The notes beneath the pieces were generated by a model. It was not told where the DNA came from and ran no database searches. It was given only the letters and a program-made list of their open reading frames with translations. Below, piece by piece: positions 47,632 to 56,609 of a stretch of 64,000 bases of DNA. The stretch's first letter is position 1. Each line of letters opens with the position of its first letter. This DNA is from Sansalvadorimonas sp965243775. GTDB taxonomy: Bacteria > Pseudomonadota > Gammaproteobacteria > Pseudomonadales > Endozoicomonadaceae. The stretch spans positions 1 to 64,000 of the forward strand of contig CBDEWF010000129.1 of assembly GCA_965243775.1 (NCBI GenBank). Reading direction: 5' to 3'. The position numbers and the translations under genes were made by a program.

Positions 47632-50600
47632 TCAGGATGAGTCTACGGAAAGGTTTCCATCATTAAGCAGGGTTGTGATAATAGCTGCATCTGTGGCACC
47701 CAGGCTGGAAAGATCTACGCCCTCAAGAGTGATTTTCTGGACAACATCACCACCCGAGGTTGTGGATATGTCAATAGTAGTATTACCATCTTCAACAGAG
47801 AAGCTAAGATAATTTTCCAAAGAGCTGGCTGTATCATCTTCACCTGTCAGGATATCACCAATATCAAGAACATCTCCCCCGGAACCGGTCGTGAAGTCTG
47901 TGATGACGTCAATCGTAGGATTTGAGGCAGTTCCCACATGGTTAGAAGCCCAATAGAACGTATCACTTCCCTCGCCACCGGTCATGGTGTCGCCATCTGG
48001 GCCAGCTCTAAGAATGTCATCTCCCGTCCCCCCAAATAATGTGTCACTTCCCTGACCTCCTCTTATATCATCATTTCCGGCGCCCCCATATAACGTGTCA
48101 TCTCCAGTCGCGCCCCCGACAATGTCATTACCCGCTTGCCCGTAAATTATGTTATCCGCACTGTTACCAGTCAAGGTCTCGGCATTATCTGTGCCCGTCG
48201 TTTTGTAATTGAAGTGAATCGTAGATGTGTTCGAGGATGTACTAGTACCATCTGTTGAGGTTGCTGTAACCAAAAGATCGAAATTTTCTTCACCTGTTGT
48301 TGGTGGTGTCAGAGTTAATGAACTCAAGGTCCAGGAAGTCACAACGACAGAATTATTGGTGGCTGTGGCGGTAAAGCTGTTGGTACCATCGGTAATGGTG
48401 ACACCATTTGCAATACCTGAAAGGGTAACCGCCAGTGTTTCAGAACCATCGGTATCGGTCAGTGATGAGCTGATATCAATATTAACGGGGTCTCCCTCTC
48501 CGTGTTCCAGCTCAATATTCAGTGCGTCTGTCACAACAACCCTGACTGTTCCCGTGGTAGTATTGGTGCCATCGGAAATTGTGTAGGTAAAAGTATCAAT
48601 ACCAGTAAAGTTGGCATTTGGGGTATAGGTAAAAGTGCCATCTCCATTATTGGTGACTGTACCATTTGTACCCTGAGTAAATGCGCTTATGGACAGGCTG
48701 TCACCTTCTTCATCAATGGCAGCTGCCAGAACGTTGGCCGTGGTAAGAGAAGTATTAGAAATATCCAGCTCCAGATTATAATCTGCAACATCGGGAGCCC
48801 AGTTGTCAGGTTGCAGATTAATCGTGAAATCAGTATCTGAGTGATGTGCGCCAACCCCGACCCGGCCTGAATTAAGGCTAACACTGTCGCCGAAGTCGTG
48901 ACTGACAAGTACAATAGAGTCATCATCTGGATCCAGTATCTCTACCAGCCCTCCTGTCGCCCTCATGGAGAGGGTAAGGTCTGTGTCGGCTTCCAGTATA
49001 TCATTAAGGCTCGCCAGCTCTGACTCTACTCCATTCACAACATGGCGTATGCCCCATCGATCAGCCTGAATAAATGCCCGCACTAATTTATAGTTATTGG
49101 CATCTTGGTAATCAAAAACAATGAAACCATTCTCATATTGTGATGTTTCATGGGCATGAACGGTTGTGCTCAGAGTGAAGTTTTCACTCAGCGTTCCTGC
49201 ATAATCGATAAGTGCGATTCCCCTGTCGCTGGTCGTAGGAAGGTTCCGGACAGATAAACTGGTACCATTAGCGGTCCAGTCGCCATTACCAAAAGTAATC
49301 TGATGAGGGTCTCCGTTTGTTGTTGAATTATCGAAGCGCACACTGGCAATATTGCTGTAGTTAATGGTGAAGCTTTCCGTAGCACTTAAAGTGACGGTTG
49401 CGGAGGTTTCCGTAAGGCTAACATCAGAGGCTTCAAAGTTGGACAGGTCGAGAATATTGGTTCCCGTACCACCATTGATGGTGTAGGTAGTGCCATTTGT
49501 AGGGCTGCTAAAGCTGAAAGTGTCATCATGGGATGAGCCAGTTACGTTAGTGACGTTGTAAATCTGTGGCGTAGATCCTGTTACTACCACCTGGGTTTCA
49601 CTGCTGACAAGATCAATAGTGACTCCCTCTGTGGCTGAAGAGAAGTCCTGTGCTGCAGTTATAGTGGTTGGAGCATCTGCCTGAAGTACGGCACTGACAG
49701 ATAGCTGAGGCGTATCAGCTACAGCATTGATAGTGGCATTAACAGTACCTGTTGTAGTATTGGTGCCATCGCTAATGACATAACTCAGAGCTGCCGTTCC
49801 AGACCAGTCCGGGTCTGGCGTGATCGTCCATGTGTTATCACCGTTGTCAACAATAGTGACATTGCTACTGGTTGTTGTAAGGCTGGTAACAGACAGGGTG
49901 TTGCCTTCTGGATCCGTTGCATTTGCCAGCAATTGTGATGATGACAGAGTAAAGGTGTTATCCTCATTTGCTGAGGCTGTTATAGCGGCACCGGCATCCG
50001 GGGCATCATTGTTATTACCGTTAATAGTGATAACGATATCGTGGGTTGTGCCATCTGCGCTTTGTATCTGAATGGTGTCTGTCAGGCTGCCTCCACTATC
50101 CAGACCCTGAATAGCTGCGTTGGAGTCTGCCGCACTGTAGGTCCAGCTGCCTGAGGCATTGATAGTCAAAGTACCATAACTGCCTGTTATGGTCTGGGCC
50201 GTAAAACTGGACTCGCCAGAATCTGTATCCGTTACTGACAGCGTTCCAGTAGCGGTAAGAGTCGAAGCTGCATCTTCAGTAACAGAGCCGGTATCTGTTC
50301 CGGAAATGGAAGCAGCATCATTAACACCATTAATTGTAATTATGATGTCATGTGTTGTGCCATCATCGGATTCGATTTCGATCGTTTCTGTCAGGGTATC
50401 GCCAGATCCCAGTGACTGAATAACGTTCTGGCTGTTATCGGCATTATAGGACCAGCTTCCGGAAGCATCGATAGTCAGAGAACCATAACTGCCTGTTATG
50501 GTTTCCGCATTAAATGAACCCTGACCAGGATCTGTATCTGTGACAGATAATGTGCCTGATACTATTAAAGTTGAAGCACTGTCTTCTGTAGCGGTACCCG

Positions 50601-53600
50601 CATCAGTCCCACTGAAGGAGGCTGCTGTATTTGCAATATATACAAAGCTGACTGTGGAGGTATTAGTTGCTGTATCTGTTCCATCTGTGGATACCGCTGT
50701 CACAGTCAGGTCAAAGTCCACTTCATTAATTGTGGGTGGTGTCAGTACTATTGAATCAAGGTCCCAACTGGTAACAGTCACCGAGCTGTCCGAGGAAGTA
50801 GCTGTAAAACTGTTGGAGCCATCACTGATAGTCACGCCATCAGCAATACCAGAGAGTGTTATGGACAGGGTTTCTGAACCATCTGTATCGGTGAGTGCTG
50901 CGCTAATATCAATATCAACGGGAGATCCTGACCCAGAGACGATATTAATATTCTGTGAATCTGTAACAACAACTCTAATTGTTCCCGTGGTAGTATTGGT
51001 GCCATCGGAAATTGTATAGGTAAAAGTATCAATACCGGTAAAGTTTGCGTTGGGAGTATAGGTGAATGTGCCATCTCCGTTATTGGTGACTGTACCATTG
51101 GTGCCATTAGTAAATGCGCTTATGGATAAGGTCTCTCCTTCAACATCTGTAGCATCTGCCAGAACGTTGGCCGTGGTAATAGAAGTATTGGAAATATCCA
51201 GTTCCAGATCATAATCTGCAACATCGGGAGCCCAATTTGAAGGCTGTAGACGGATATCAAAATCGGTGTCTGAATACTTTGCAGCGACGCCAACCTGTCC
51301 ACCATTAAGCGTCACGTCAGCGCCAAAATTGTGGCTGACTATAACATCTGGATCAGAATCTGCGTCATCCCCATCTGGACCCAGTATCTCTACCAGTCCT
51401 CCTGTTGCCCGCATAGTTAAAGTGACTTCTGTGTCGGCCTCAAGCACTTGAGCAAAACTGGCATGGTGAATTTCTGTACCTTCAACTACAGAACGAATAC
51501 TCCATTGATCTGCCTGTACGTGAGCTCTAACATACTTATAATTATTTTCATCTTGGTAATCGAAAATGATGAAACCATTCTCCCACATGTTTCCTGTAGC
51601 TGCATGGGCCGTAACATCTACACTTAACGTAAAGTTTTCACTGAGAGTACCTTCATAATCAATAAGTGCTATTCCTACTTCACCGTCACCGAGGTTTCGG
51701 ACGGATAAATTGGTTCCTTCTGCTGTCCAGTCTCCATCTCCTGCAAAACTAATTTCGTGAGGATCTCCATCGGTTGTTGAAGAATCGAATCGAATACTGT
51801 CAATATTGCTGTAGTTGATTGTAAAACTTTCAGTATCACTCAAGCTGATAACTGCAGAAGTTTCTGAAAGGTTAACATCAGAGGCGGCGAAGTTGCTGAG
51901 GTCAAGAATATTGGTACCACCACCGCCATTGATGGTGTAGGTGTCGCCATTAGATGGGTTACTGAAGCTGAAGGTGTCATCATGTGATGAACCAGTCACG
52001 TTAGTTACGTTATAAACTTGACTTGTTGCTCCTGTTGCTACGATTTGAGCCTCATCACTGGCCAGATCAATGGTTATTCCCTCTGAGGCTGAAGAGAAGT
52101 CCTGGGCTGCAGTGACAGTACCCGGAGCTTCTGCCTGAAGGATGGCACTGACAAACAGTTGTGGTGTATCTGCCACAGCATTAATGGTGGCATTAACGGT
52201 ACCTGTTGTCGTAGTGGTGCCATCGCTGATGACATAGCTCAGTGTGGCTGTTCCTGCCCAGTCTGGATCTGGCGTAATCGTCCATGTGTTATCACCGTTG
52301 TCAACAATAGTGACATTGCTACTGGTTGTTGTAAGACTGGTAACAGACAGAGTGTCGCCTTCTGCGTCTGTTGCATTGGCCAGCAGCTGTGCTGAAGTCA
52401 GGGTAAAGGTGTTATCTTCATTCGCAGTGGCTGTTATTGCGGCACCGGCATCCGGGGCATCGTTAACACCGCTAATAGTGATAACAATATTCTGGGTTGA
52501 GCCATCAGCAGCTTGCACTGAAAGCGTTTCAGTCAGGGTATCGCCGGGCCCAAGGGCTTGAATGGCTGACTGCGAGTTATCGGCATCATAAGACCAGCTG
52601 CCGGAAGCATCGATAGTCAGGGAACCATAGGTACCTGTAACGGTTGCAGCAGTAAAGTTAGCTTCTCCAGAATCAGAATCTGTAACACTTAAGCTGCCGC
52701 TGGTTGTCAGGGTTGAGGCACCATCTTCTGTGACAGCGCCGGTATCTGTTCCTGAAATAGATGCTGCGTCGTTGATACCATTGAGGGTGATAACAATATC
52801 GTATGCCGTACCATCAGCGGAGGTAATTTCAATGGTCTCTGTCAGGGTATCTCCGCTACCGAGGGCTTGAATAGCTGTCTGAGAGTTATCAGCATCATAA
52901 GACCAGCTGCCGGAGGCATCGATAGTCAGTGAGCCATAAGAGCCGGTAACAGTGGCTGCGGTAAAGCTGGCTTCGCCGCTGTCAGTATCAGATACATTTA
53001 AACTGCCAGTGGCCGTTAATGTTGAGGCAGCATCTTCGGTAACTGCTCCTGTAGATGTTCCTGAGAAAGTAGCAGCATCATTGGTACCGTTAATGGTGAT
53101 AACAATATTCTGGGTCGTGCCATCGGCGGTTTGCACTGACAGTGTTTCAGTCAGGGTGTCACCAGAGCCAAGGGCCTGGATCACGGTCTGGCTGTTATCG
53201 GCATCATAGGACCAGCTGCCGGAAGCATCGATAGTCAGGGAACCATAGGTACCTGTAACGGTTGCAGCAGTAAAGTTAGCTTCTCCGGAATCGGAATCTG
53301 TAACACTTAAGCTGCCGCTGGTTGTCAGGGTTGAGGCACCATCTTCTGTGACAGCGCCGGTATCTGTTCCTGAAATAGATGCTGCGTCGTTGATACCATT
53401 GAGGGTGATAACAATATCGTATGCCGTACCATCAGCGGAGGTAATTTCAATGGTCTCTGTCAGGGTATCTCCGCTACCGAGGGCTTGAATAGCTGTCTGA
53501 GAGTTATCAGCATCATAAGACCAGCTGCCGGAGGCATCGATAGTCAGTGAGCCATAAGAGCCGGTAACAGTGGCTGCGGTAAAGCTGGCTTCGCCGCTGT

Positions 53601-55824
53601 CAGTATCAGATACATTTAAACTGCCAGTGGCCGTTAATGTTGAGGCAGCATCTTCGGTAACTGCTCCTGTAGATGTTCCTGAGAAAGTAGCAGCATCATT
53701 GGTACCGTTAATGGTGATAACAATATTCTGAGTCGTGCCATCGGCGGTTTGCACTGACAGTGTTTCAGTCAGGGTGTCACCAGAGCCAAGGGCCTGGATC
53801 ACGGTCTGGCTGTTGTCGGCATCATAGGACCAGCTGCCGGAAGGATAGTCAGGGAACCATAGGTAGCCTGTAACGGTGTAAACAGCTTCTCCGGAATCGG
53901 AATCAGTCAGGGTTGTCAGTGTTGAGGCACCATCTTCAGTAACAGCCCCCGTTGTTGTGCCCGAGATGACTGCAGTGTCATTGGTACCGTTAATGGTGAT
54001 AACAATATTCTGGGTCGTGCCATCGGCGGTTTGCACTGACAGTGTTTCAGTCAGGGTGTCACCAGAGCCAAGGGCCTGGATCACGGTCTGGCTGTTGTCG
54101 GCATCATAGGACCAGCTGCCGGAAGCATCGATAGTCAGGGAACCATAGGTACCTGTAACGGTTGCAGCAGTAAAGTCAGCTTCTCCGGAATCGGAATCTG
54201 TAACACTTAAGTTGCCGCTGGTTGTCAGGGTTGAGGCACCATCTTCTGTGACAGCGCCGGTATCTGTTCCTGAAATAGATGCTGCGTCGTTGATACCATT
54301 GAGGGTGATAACAATATCGTATGCCGTACCATCAGCGGAGGTAATTTCAATGGTCTCTGTCAGGGTATCTCCGCTACCGAGGGCTTGAATAGCTGTCTGA
54401 GAGTTATCAGCATCATAAGACCAGCTGCCGGAGGTATCGATAGTCAGGGAACCATAGGAACCCATGACAGTATTCGCAGTAAAGCTGGCTTCTCCAGAAT
54501 CGGTATCAGTGACACTTAAGCTACCGGTGGTATTCAGTGTTGAGGCACCGTCTTCGGTGACAGCGCCTGTGGTTGTGCCCGAGATCACCGCGGCATCATT
54601 GACACCGCTGATGATGATCATAATATTCTGGGTGGTGCCATCAACAGACTGAATGGTCAGGGTTTCAGTTAAAGTGTCGCCGTAGCCGAGGGACTGGATG
54701 GCCGTCTGGCTGTTGTCCGCATCATAAGACCAGCTGCCTGAAGCATTGATAGTCAGGGACCCATAAGAGCCGGTAACGGTATCAGCAGAAAAGCTGGCTT
54801 CGCCGGAGTCTGCATCGGTCACACTTAAACTGCCGGTGATATTCAGTGTTGATGCACCGTCTTCGATGACCGCTCCGGTTGTTACCCCTGAGATCACTGC
54901 GGCATCATTGGTACCGTTGATGGTGATGACAATATTCTGGGTCGTGCCATCAAAAGACTGGATCGAAAGGGTTTCGGTCAGGGTATCACCGGAGCCCAGG
55001 GACTGAATGGCTGTCTGGCTGTTGTCCGCTTCATAGGACCAGCTGCCGGAGGCATCGATAGTCAGGGAACCATAAGAGCCAGTAACTGTGGCTGCAGTAA
55101 AGACATCTTCCCCGGTATCGGTATCAGTAATGGTGAGCGCACCGGAGATATTGAGAGTCGATGCACCATCTTCAGAAATGGCGCCGGTAGTAGTGCCTGA
55201 GATGACGGCGGCATTGTTTAATCCGTTAATCGTGATAACGATGTTTTCAGTCGTGCCATCAAAGCTCTGGACGGACAGTGTTTCTGTAAGGGTATTGCTC
55301 CCTCCCAGAGCCTGAACGGCAGTCTGGCTGTTATCAGCCTCATAAGACCAGTTACCAGAAGCATCAATAGTCAGAGAGCCGTAGGAACCGGTGACCGTAG
55401 CCACAGAAAAGCTGGCTTCGCCGGCATCAGTATCGGAGACACTTAAACTCCCTGTGGTTAGAAGGGTGGAAGCATCGTTCTCCGTCACTGCCCCGGTAGA
55501 AGTCCCAGAAATGACCGCGGCGTCATTAGTACCGTTAATGGTGAGAACAATGTTCTGGGTCGTGCCATCAAAGGATTGAATCGAAAGGGTTTCGGTCAGG
55601 GTATCGCCAGAGCCGAGGGACTGAATCGCAGTTTGGCTGTTGTCAGCCTCATAAGACCAGCTGCCGGAGGCATCGATAGTCAGGGAACCATATGAGCCTG
55701 TAACAGTAGAAGCGGTAAAGCTGGCTTCGCCGGAATCAGTATCAGTGACTGTGAGACTGCCAGTGGCATTCAGCGTTGAAGCGCCTTCTTCAGTTACTGC
55801 TTCCGTAGAGATTCCCGTGATCAC
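47632..55824 (-). CDS. Giant VCBS-repeat/RTX adhesin, C-terminal part
   Basis: 2730 codons in this uninterrupted segment, the C-terminal part of a surface protein. In order: about eleven VCBS repeats of 103 residues, then a module of cadherin-like, beta-strand-rich, concanavalin/LamG-like (GFIIFDYQDENNYKYVRA) and second cadherin-like (DTFTYTISDGTNTTTGT) domains, two more VCBS repeats, a second copy of the module, RTX calcium-binding nonapeptides (GGAGNDDIRGGQGSDTLFGG), and a type I secretion target domain (DVITDF...VLDIGDIL...NYLSFSVEDG) of the VCA0849 class. It is secreted by an outer-membrane channel/ABC system not in this window and likely mediates adhesion. The ATG at 55824 is only the first after a frame break; the frame continues upstream to about 56040. 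Confidence 0.85.
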   Translation of the reverse strand: MITGISTEAVTEEGASTLNATGSLTVTDTDSGEASFTASTVTGSYGSLTIDASGSWSYEADNSQTAIQSLGSGDTLTETLSIQSFDGTTQNIVLTINGTNDAAVISGTSTGAVTENDASTLLTTGSLSVSDTDAGEASFSVATVTGSYGSLTIDASGNWSYEADNSQTAVQALGGSNTLTETLSVQSFDGTTENIVITINGLNNAAVISGTTTGAISEDGASTLNISGALTITDTDTGEDVFTAATVTGSYGSLTIDASGSWSYEADNSQTAIQSLGSGDTLTETLSIQSFDGTTQNIVITINGTNDAAVISGVTTGAVIEDGASTLNITGSLSVTDADSGEASFSADTVTGSYGSLTINASGSWSYDADNSQTAIQSLGYGDTLTETLTIQSVDGTTQNIMIIISGVNDAAVISGTTTGAVTEDGASTLNTTGSLSVTDTDSGEASFTANTVMGSYGSLTIDTSGSWSYDADNSQTAIQALGSGDTLTETIEITSADGTAYDIVITLNGINDAASISGTDTGAVTEDGASTLTTSGNLSVTDSDSGEADFTAATVTGTYGSLTIDASGSWSYDADNSQTVIQALGSGDTLTETLSVQTADGTTQNIVITINGTNDTAVISGTTTGAVTEDGASTLTTLTDSDSGEAVYTVTGYLWFPDYPSGSWSYDADNSQTVIQALGSGDTLTETLSVQTADGTTQNIVITINGTNDAATFSGTSTGAVTEDAASTLTATGSLNVSDTDSGEASFTAATVTGSYGSLTIDASGSWSYDADNSQTAIQALGSGDTLTETIEITSADGTAYDIVITLNGINDAASISGTDTGAVTEDGASTLTTSGSLSVTDSDSGEANFTAATVTGTYGSLTIDASGSWSYDADNSQTVIQALGSGDTLTETLSVQTADGTTQNIVITINGTNDAATFSGTSTGAVTEDAASTLTATGSLNVSDTDSGEASFTAATVTGSYGSLTIDASGSWSYDADNSQTAIQALGSGDTLTETIEITSADGTAYDIVITLNGINDAASISGTDTGAVTEDGASTLTTSGSLSVTDSDSGEANFTAATVTGTYGSLTIDASGSWSYDADNSQSAIQALGPGDTLTETLSVQAADGSTQNIVITISGVNDAPDAGAAITATANEDNTFTLTSAQLLANATDAEGDTLSVTSLTTTSSNVTIVDNGDNTWTITPDPDWAGTATLSYVISDGTTTTTGTVNATINAVADTPQLFVSAILQAEAPGTVTAAQDFSSASEGITIDLASDEAQIVATGATSQVYNVTNVTGSSHDDTFSFSNPSNGDTYTINGGGGTNILDLSNFAASDVNLSETSAVISLSDTESFTINYSNIDSIRFDSSTTDGDPHEISFAGDGDWTAEGTNLSVRNLGDGEVGIALIDYEGTLSENFTLSVDVTAHAATGNMWENGFIIFDYQDENNYKYVRAHVQADQWSIRSVVEGTEIHHASFAQVLEADTEVTLTMRATGGLVEILGPDGDDADSDPDVIVSHNFGADVTLNGGQVGVAAKYSDTDFDIRLQPSNWAPDVADYDLELDISNTSITTANVLADATDVEGETLSISAFTNGTNGTVTNNGDGTFTYTPNANFTGIDTFTYTISDGTNTTTGTIRVVVTDSQNINIVSGSGSPVDIDISAALTDTDGSETLSITLSGIADGVTISDGSNSFTATSSDSSVTVTSWDLDSIVLTPPTINEVDFDLTVTAVSTDGTDTATNTSTVSFVYIANTAASFSGTDAGTATEDSASTLIVSGTLSVTDTDPGQGSFNAETITGSYGSLTIDASGSWSYNADNSQNVIQSLGSGDTLTETIEIESDDGTTHDIIITINGVNDAASISGTDTGSVTEDAASTLTATGTLSVTDTDSGESSFTAQTITGSYGTLTINASGSWTYSAADSNAAIQGLDSGGSLTDTIQIQSADGTTHDIVITINGNNNDAPDAGAAITASANEDNTFTLSSSQLLANATDPEGNTLSVTSLTTTSSNVTIVDNGDNTWTITPDPDWSGTAALSYVISDGTNTTTGTVNATINAVADTPQLSVSAVLQADAPTTITAAQDFSSATEGVTIDLVSSETQVVVTGSTPQIYNVTNVTGSSHDDTFSFSSPTNGTTYTINGGTGTNILDLSNFEASDVSLTETSATVTLSATESFTINYSNIASVRFDNSTTNGDPHQITFGNGDWTANGTSLSVRNLPTTSDRGIALIDYAGTLSENFTLSTTVHAHETSQYENGFIVFDYQDANNYKLVRAFIQADRWGIRHVVNGVESELASLNDILEADTDLTLSMRATGGLVEILDPDDDSIVLVSHDFGDSVSLNSGRVGVGAHHSDTDFTINLQPDNWAPDVADYNLELDISNTSLTTANVLAAAIDEEGDSLSISAFTQGTNGTVTNNGDGTFTYTPNANFTGIDTFTYTISDGTNTTTGTVRVVVTDALNIELEHGEGDPVNIDISSSLTDTDGSETLAVTLSGIANGVTITDGTNSFTATATNNSVVVTSWTLSSLTLTPPTTGEENFDLLVTATSTDGTSTSSNTSTIHFNYKTTGTDNAETLTGNSADNIIYGQAGNDIVGGATGDDTLYGGAGNDDIRGGQGSDTLFGGTGDDILRAGPDGDTMTGGEGSDTFYWASNHVGTASNPTIDVITDFTTGSGGDVLDIGDILTGEDDTASSLENYLSFSVEDGNTTIDISTTSGGDVVQKITLEGVDLSSLGATDAAIITTLLNDGNLSVDSS
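48190..52450 (-). repeat. Duplicated LamG-like/cadherin-like module in the adhesin
   Basis: Two copies of an approximately 1.8-kb block (about 50640-52450 and 48190-50020) share the same domain order and most residues, for example ANEDNTFTL..QLLANATD, NADFT-type cadherin strands, and GTLSENFTLS before the LamG-like part. They are separated by two VCBS repeats. They are more diverged than the VCBS units, so they are an older duplication. Confidence 0.8.
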
Positions 55825-56192
55825 TGCAGCATCATTGGTACCGTTGATGGTGATGACAATATTCTGAGTCGTGCCATCAACAGACTGGATTGAAAGAGTT
55901 TCGGTCAGGGTATCACCGGAGCCCAGGGACTGAACGGCTGTCTGACTGTTATCCGCCTCATAAGACCAGCTGCCGGAAGCATCAATAGTGAGAGAACCAT
56001 AAGAGCCTGTGACAGTAGCAGCGGTAAAGCTGGCTTCGCCGGAGATCAGTATCAGTAACCGTGACGACTGCCAGTGGATTCAGTGTTGAAGCCCCTTCTC
56101 TCGGTCACAGGTCCCTGTGGTTGTACCCGAGATTACCGCAGCATCTTCATATGGTACCATTTATGGTGACCACAATGCTTTGCGTTGTGCCA

Positions 56193-56609
56193 TCAACAGA
56201 TCTGGATGATAAGGGTTTCGGTCAGGGTATCACCGGATCCCAGGGACTGAATGGCTGTCTGGCTGTTATCCGCTTCATAAGACCAGTTACCCGAAGCATC
56301 AATAGTTAGAGAACCATAGGAGCCGGTCACTGTGGCAGCAGTAAAGCTGGCCTCGCCAGAGTCTGTATCGGTAACACTTAAGCTGCCGGTGGTGGACAGG
56401 GTGGAAGCATCATCTTCCGTTACCTCTCCCGTGGTGCTGCCTGAAATCACAGCAGCATCATTGGTACCATTGATGGTGATGACAATATTCTGAGTCGTGC
56501 CATCAACAGACTGGATTGAAAGAGTTTCGGTCAGGGTATCACCGGAGCCCAAGGGACTGAATAACGGTCTGACTGTTGTCCGCGTCATAGGACCAGCTGC
56601 CGGAGGCAT
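56193..56609 (-). pseudogene. Frame-shifted VCBS segment of the adhesin
   Basis: Between about 56040 and 56550 the VCBS reading continues in a different frame from both neighbours. Single-base insertions are visible against sister repeats, for example GCCCAAGGGACTG near 56548 and several within 56041-56215 (GGAGATCAGT, TCTCTCGGTC, CAGATCTGG). Either sequencing/assembly errors or genuine inactivation. Confidence 0.6.
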
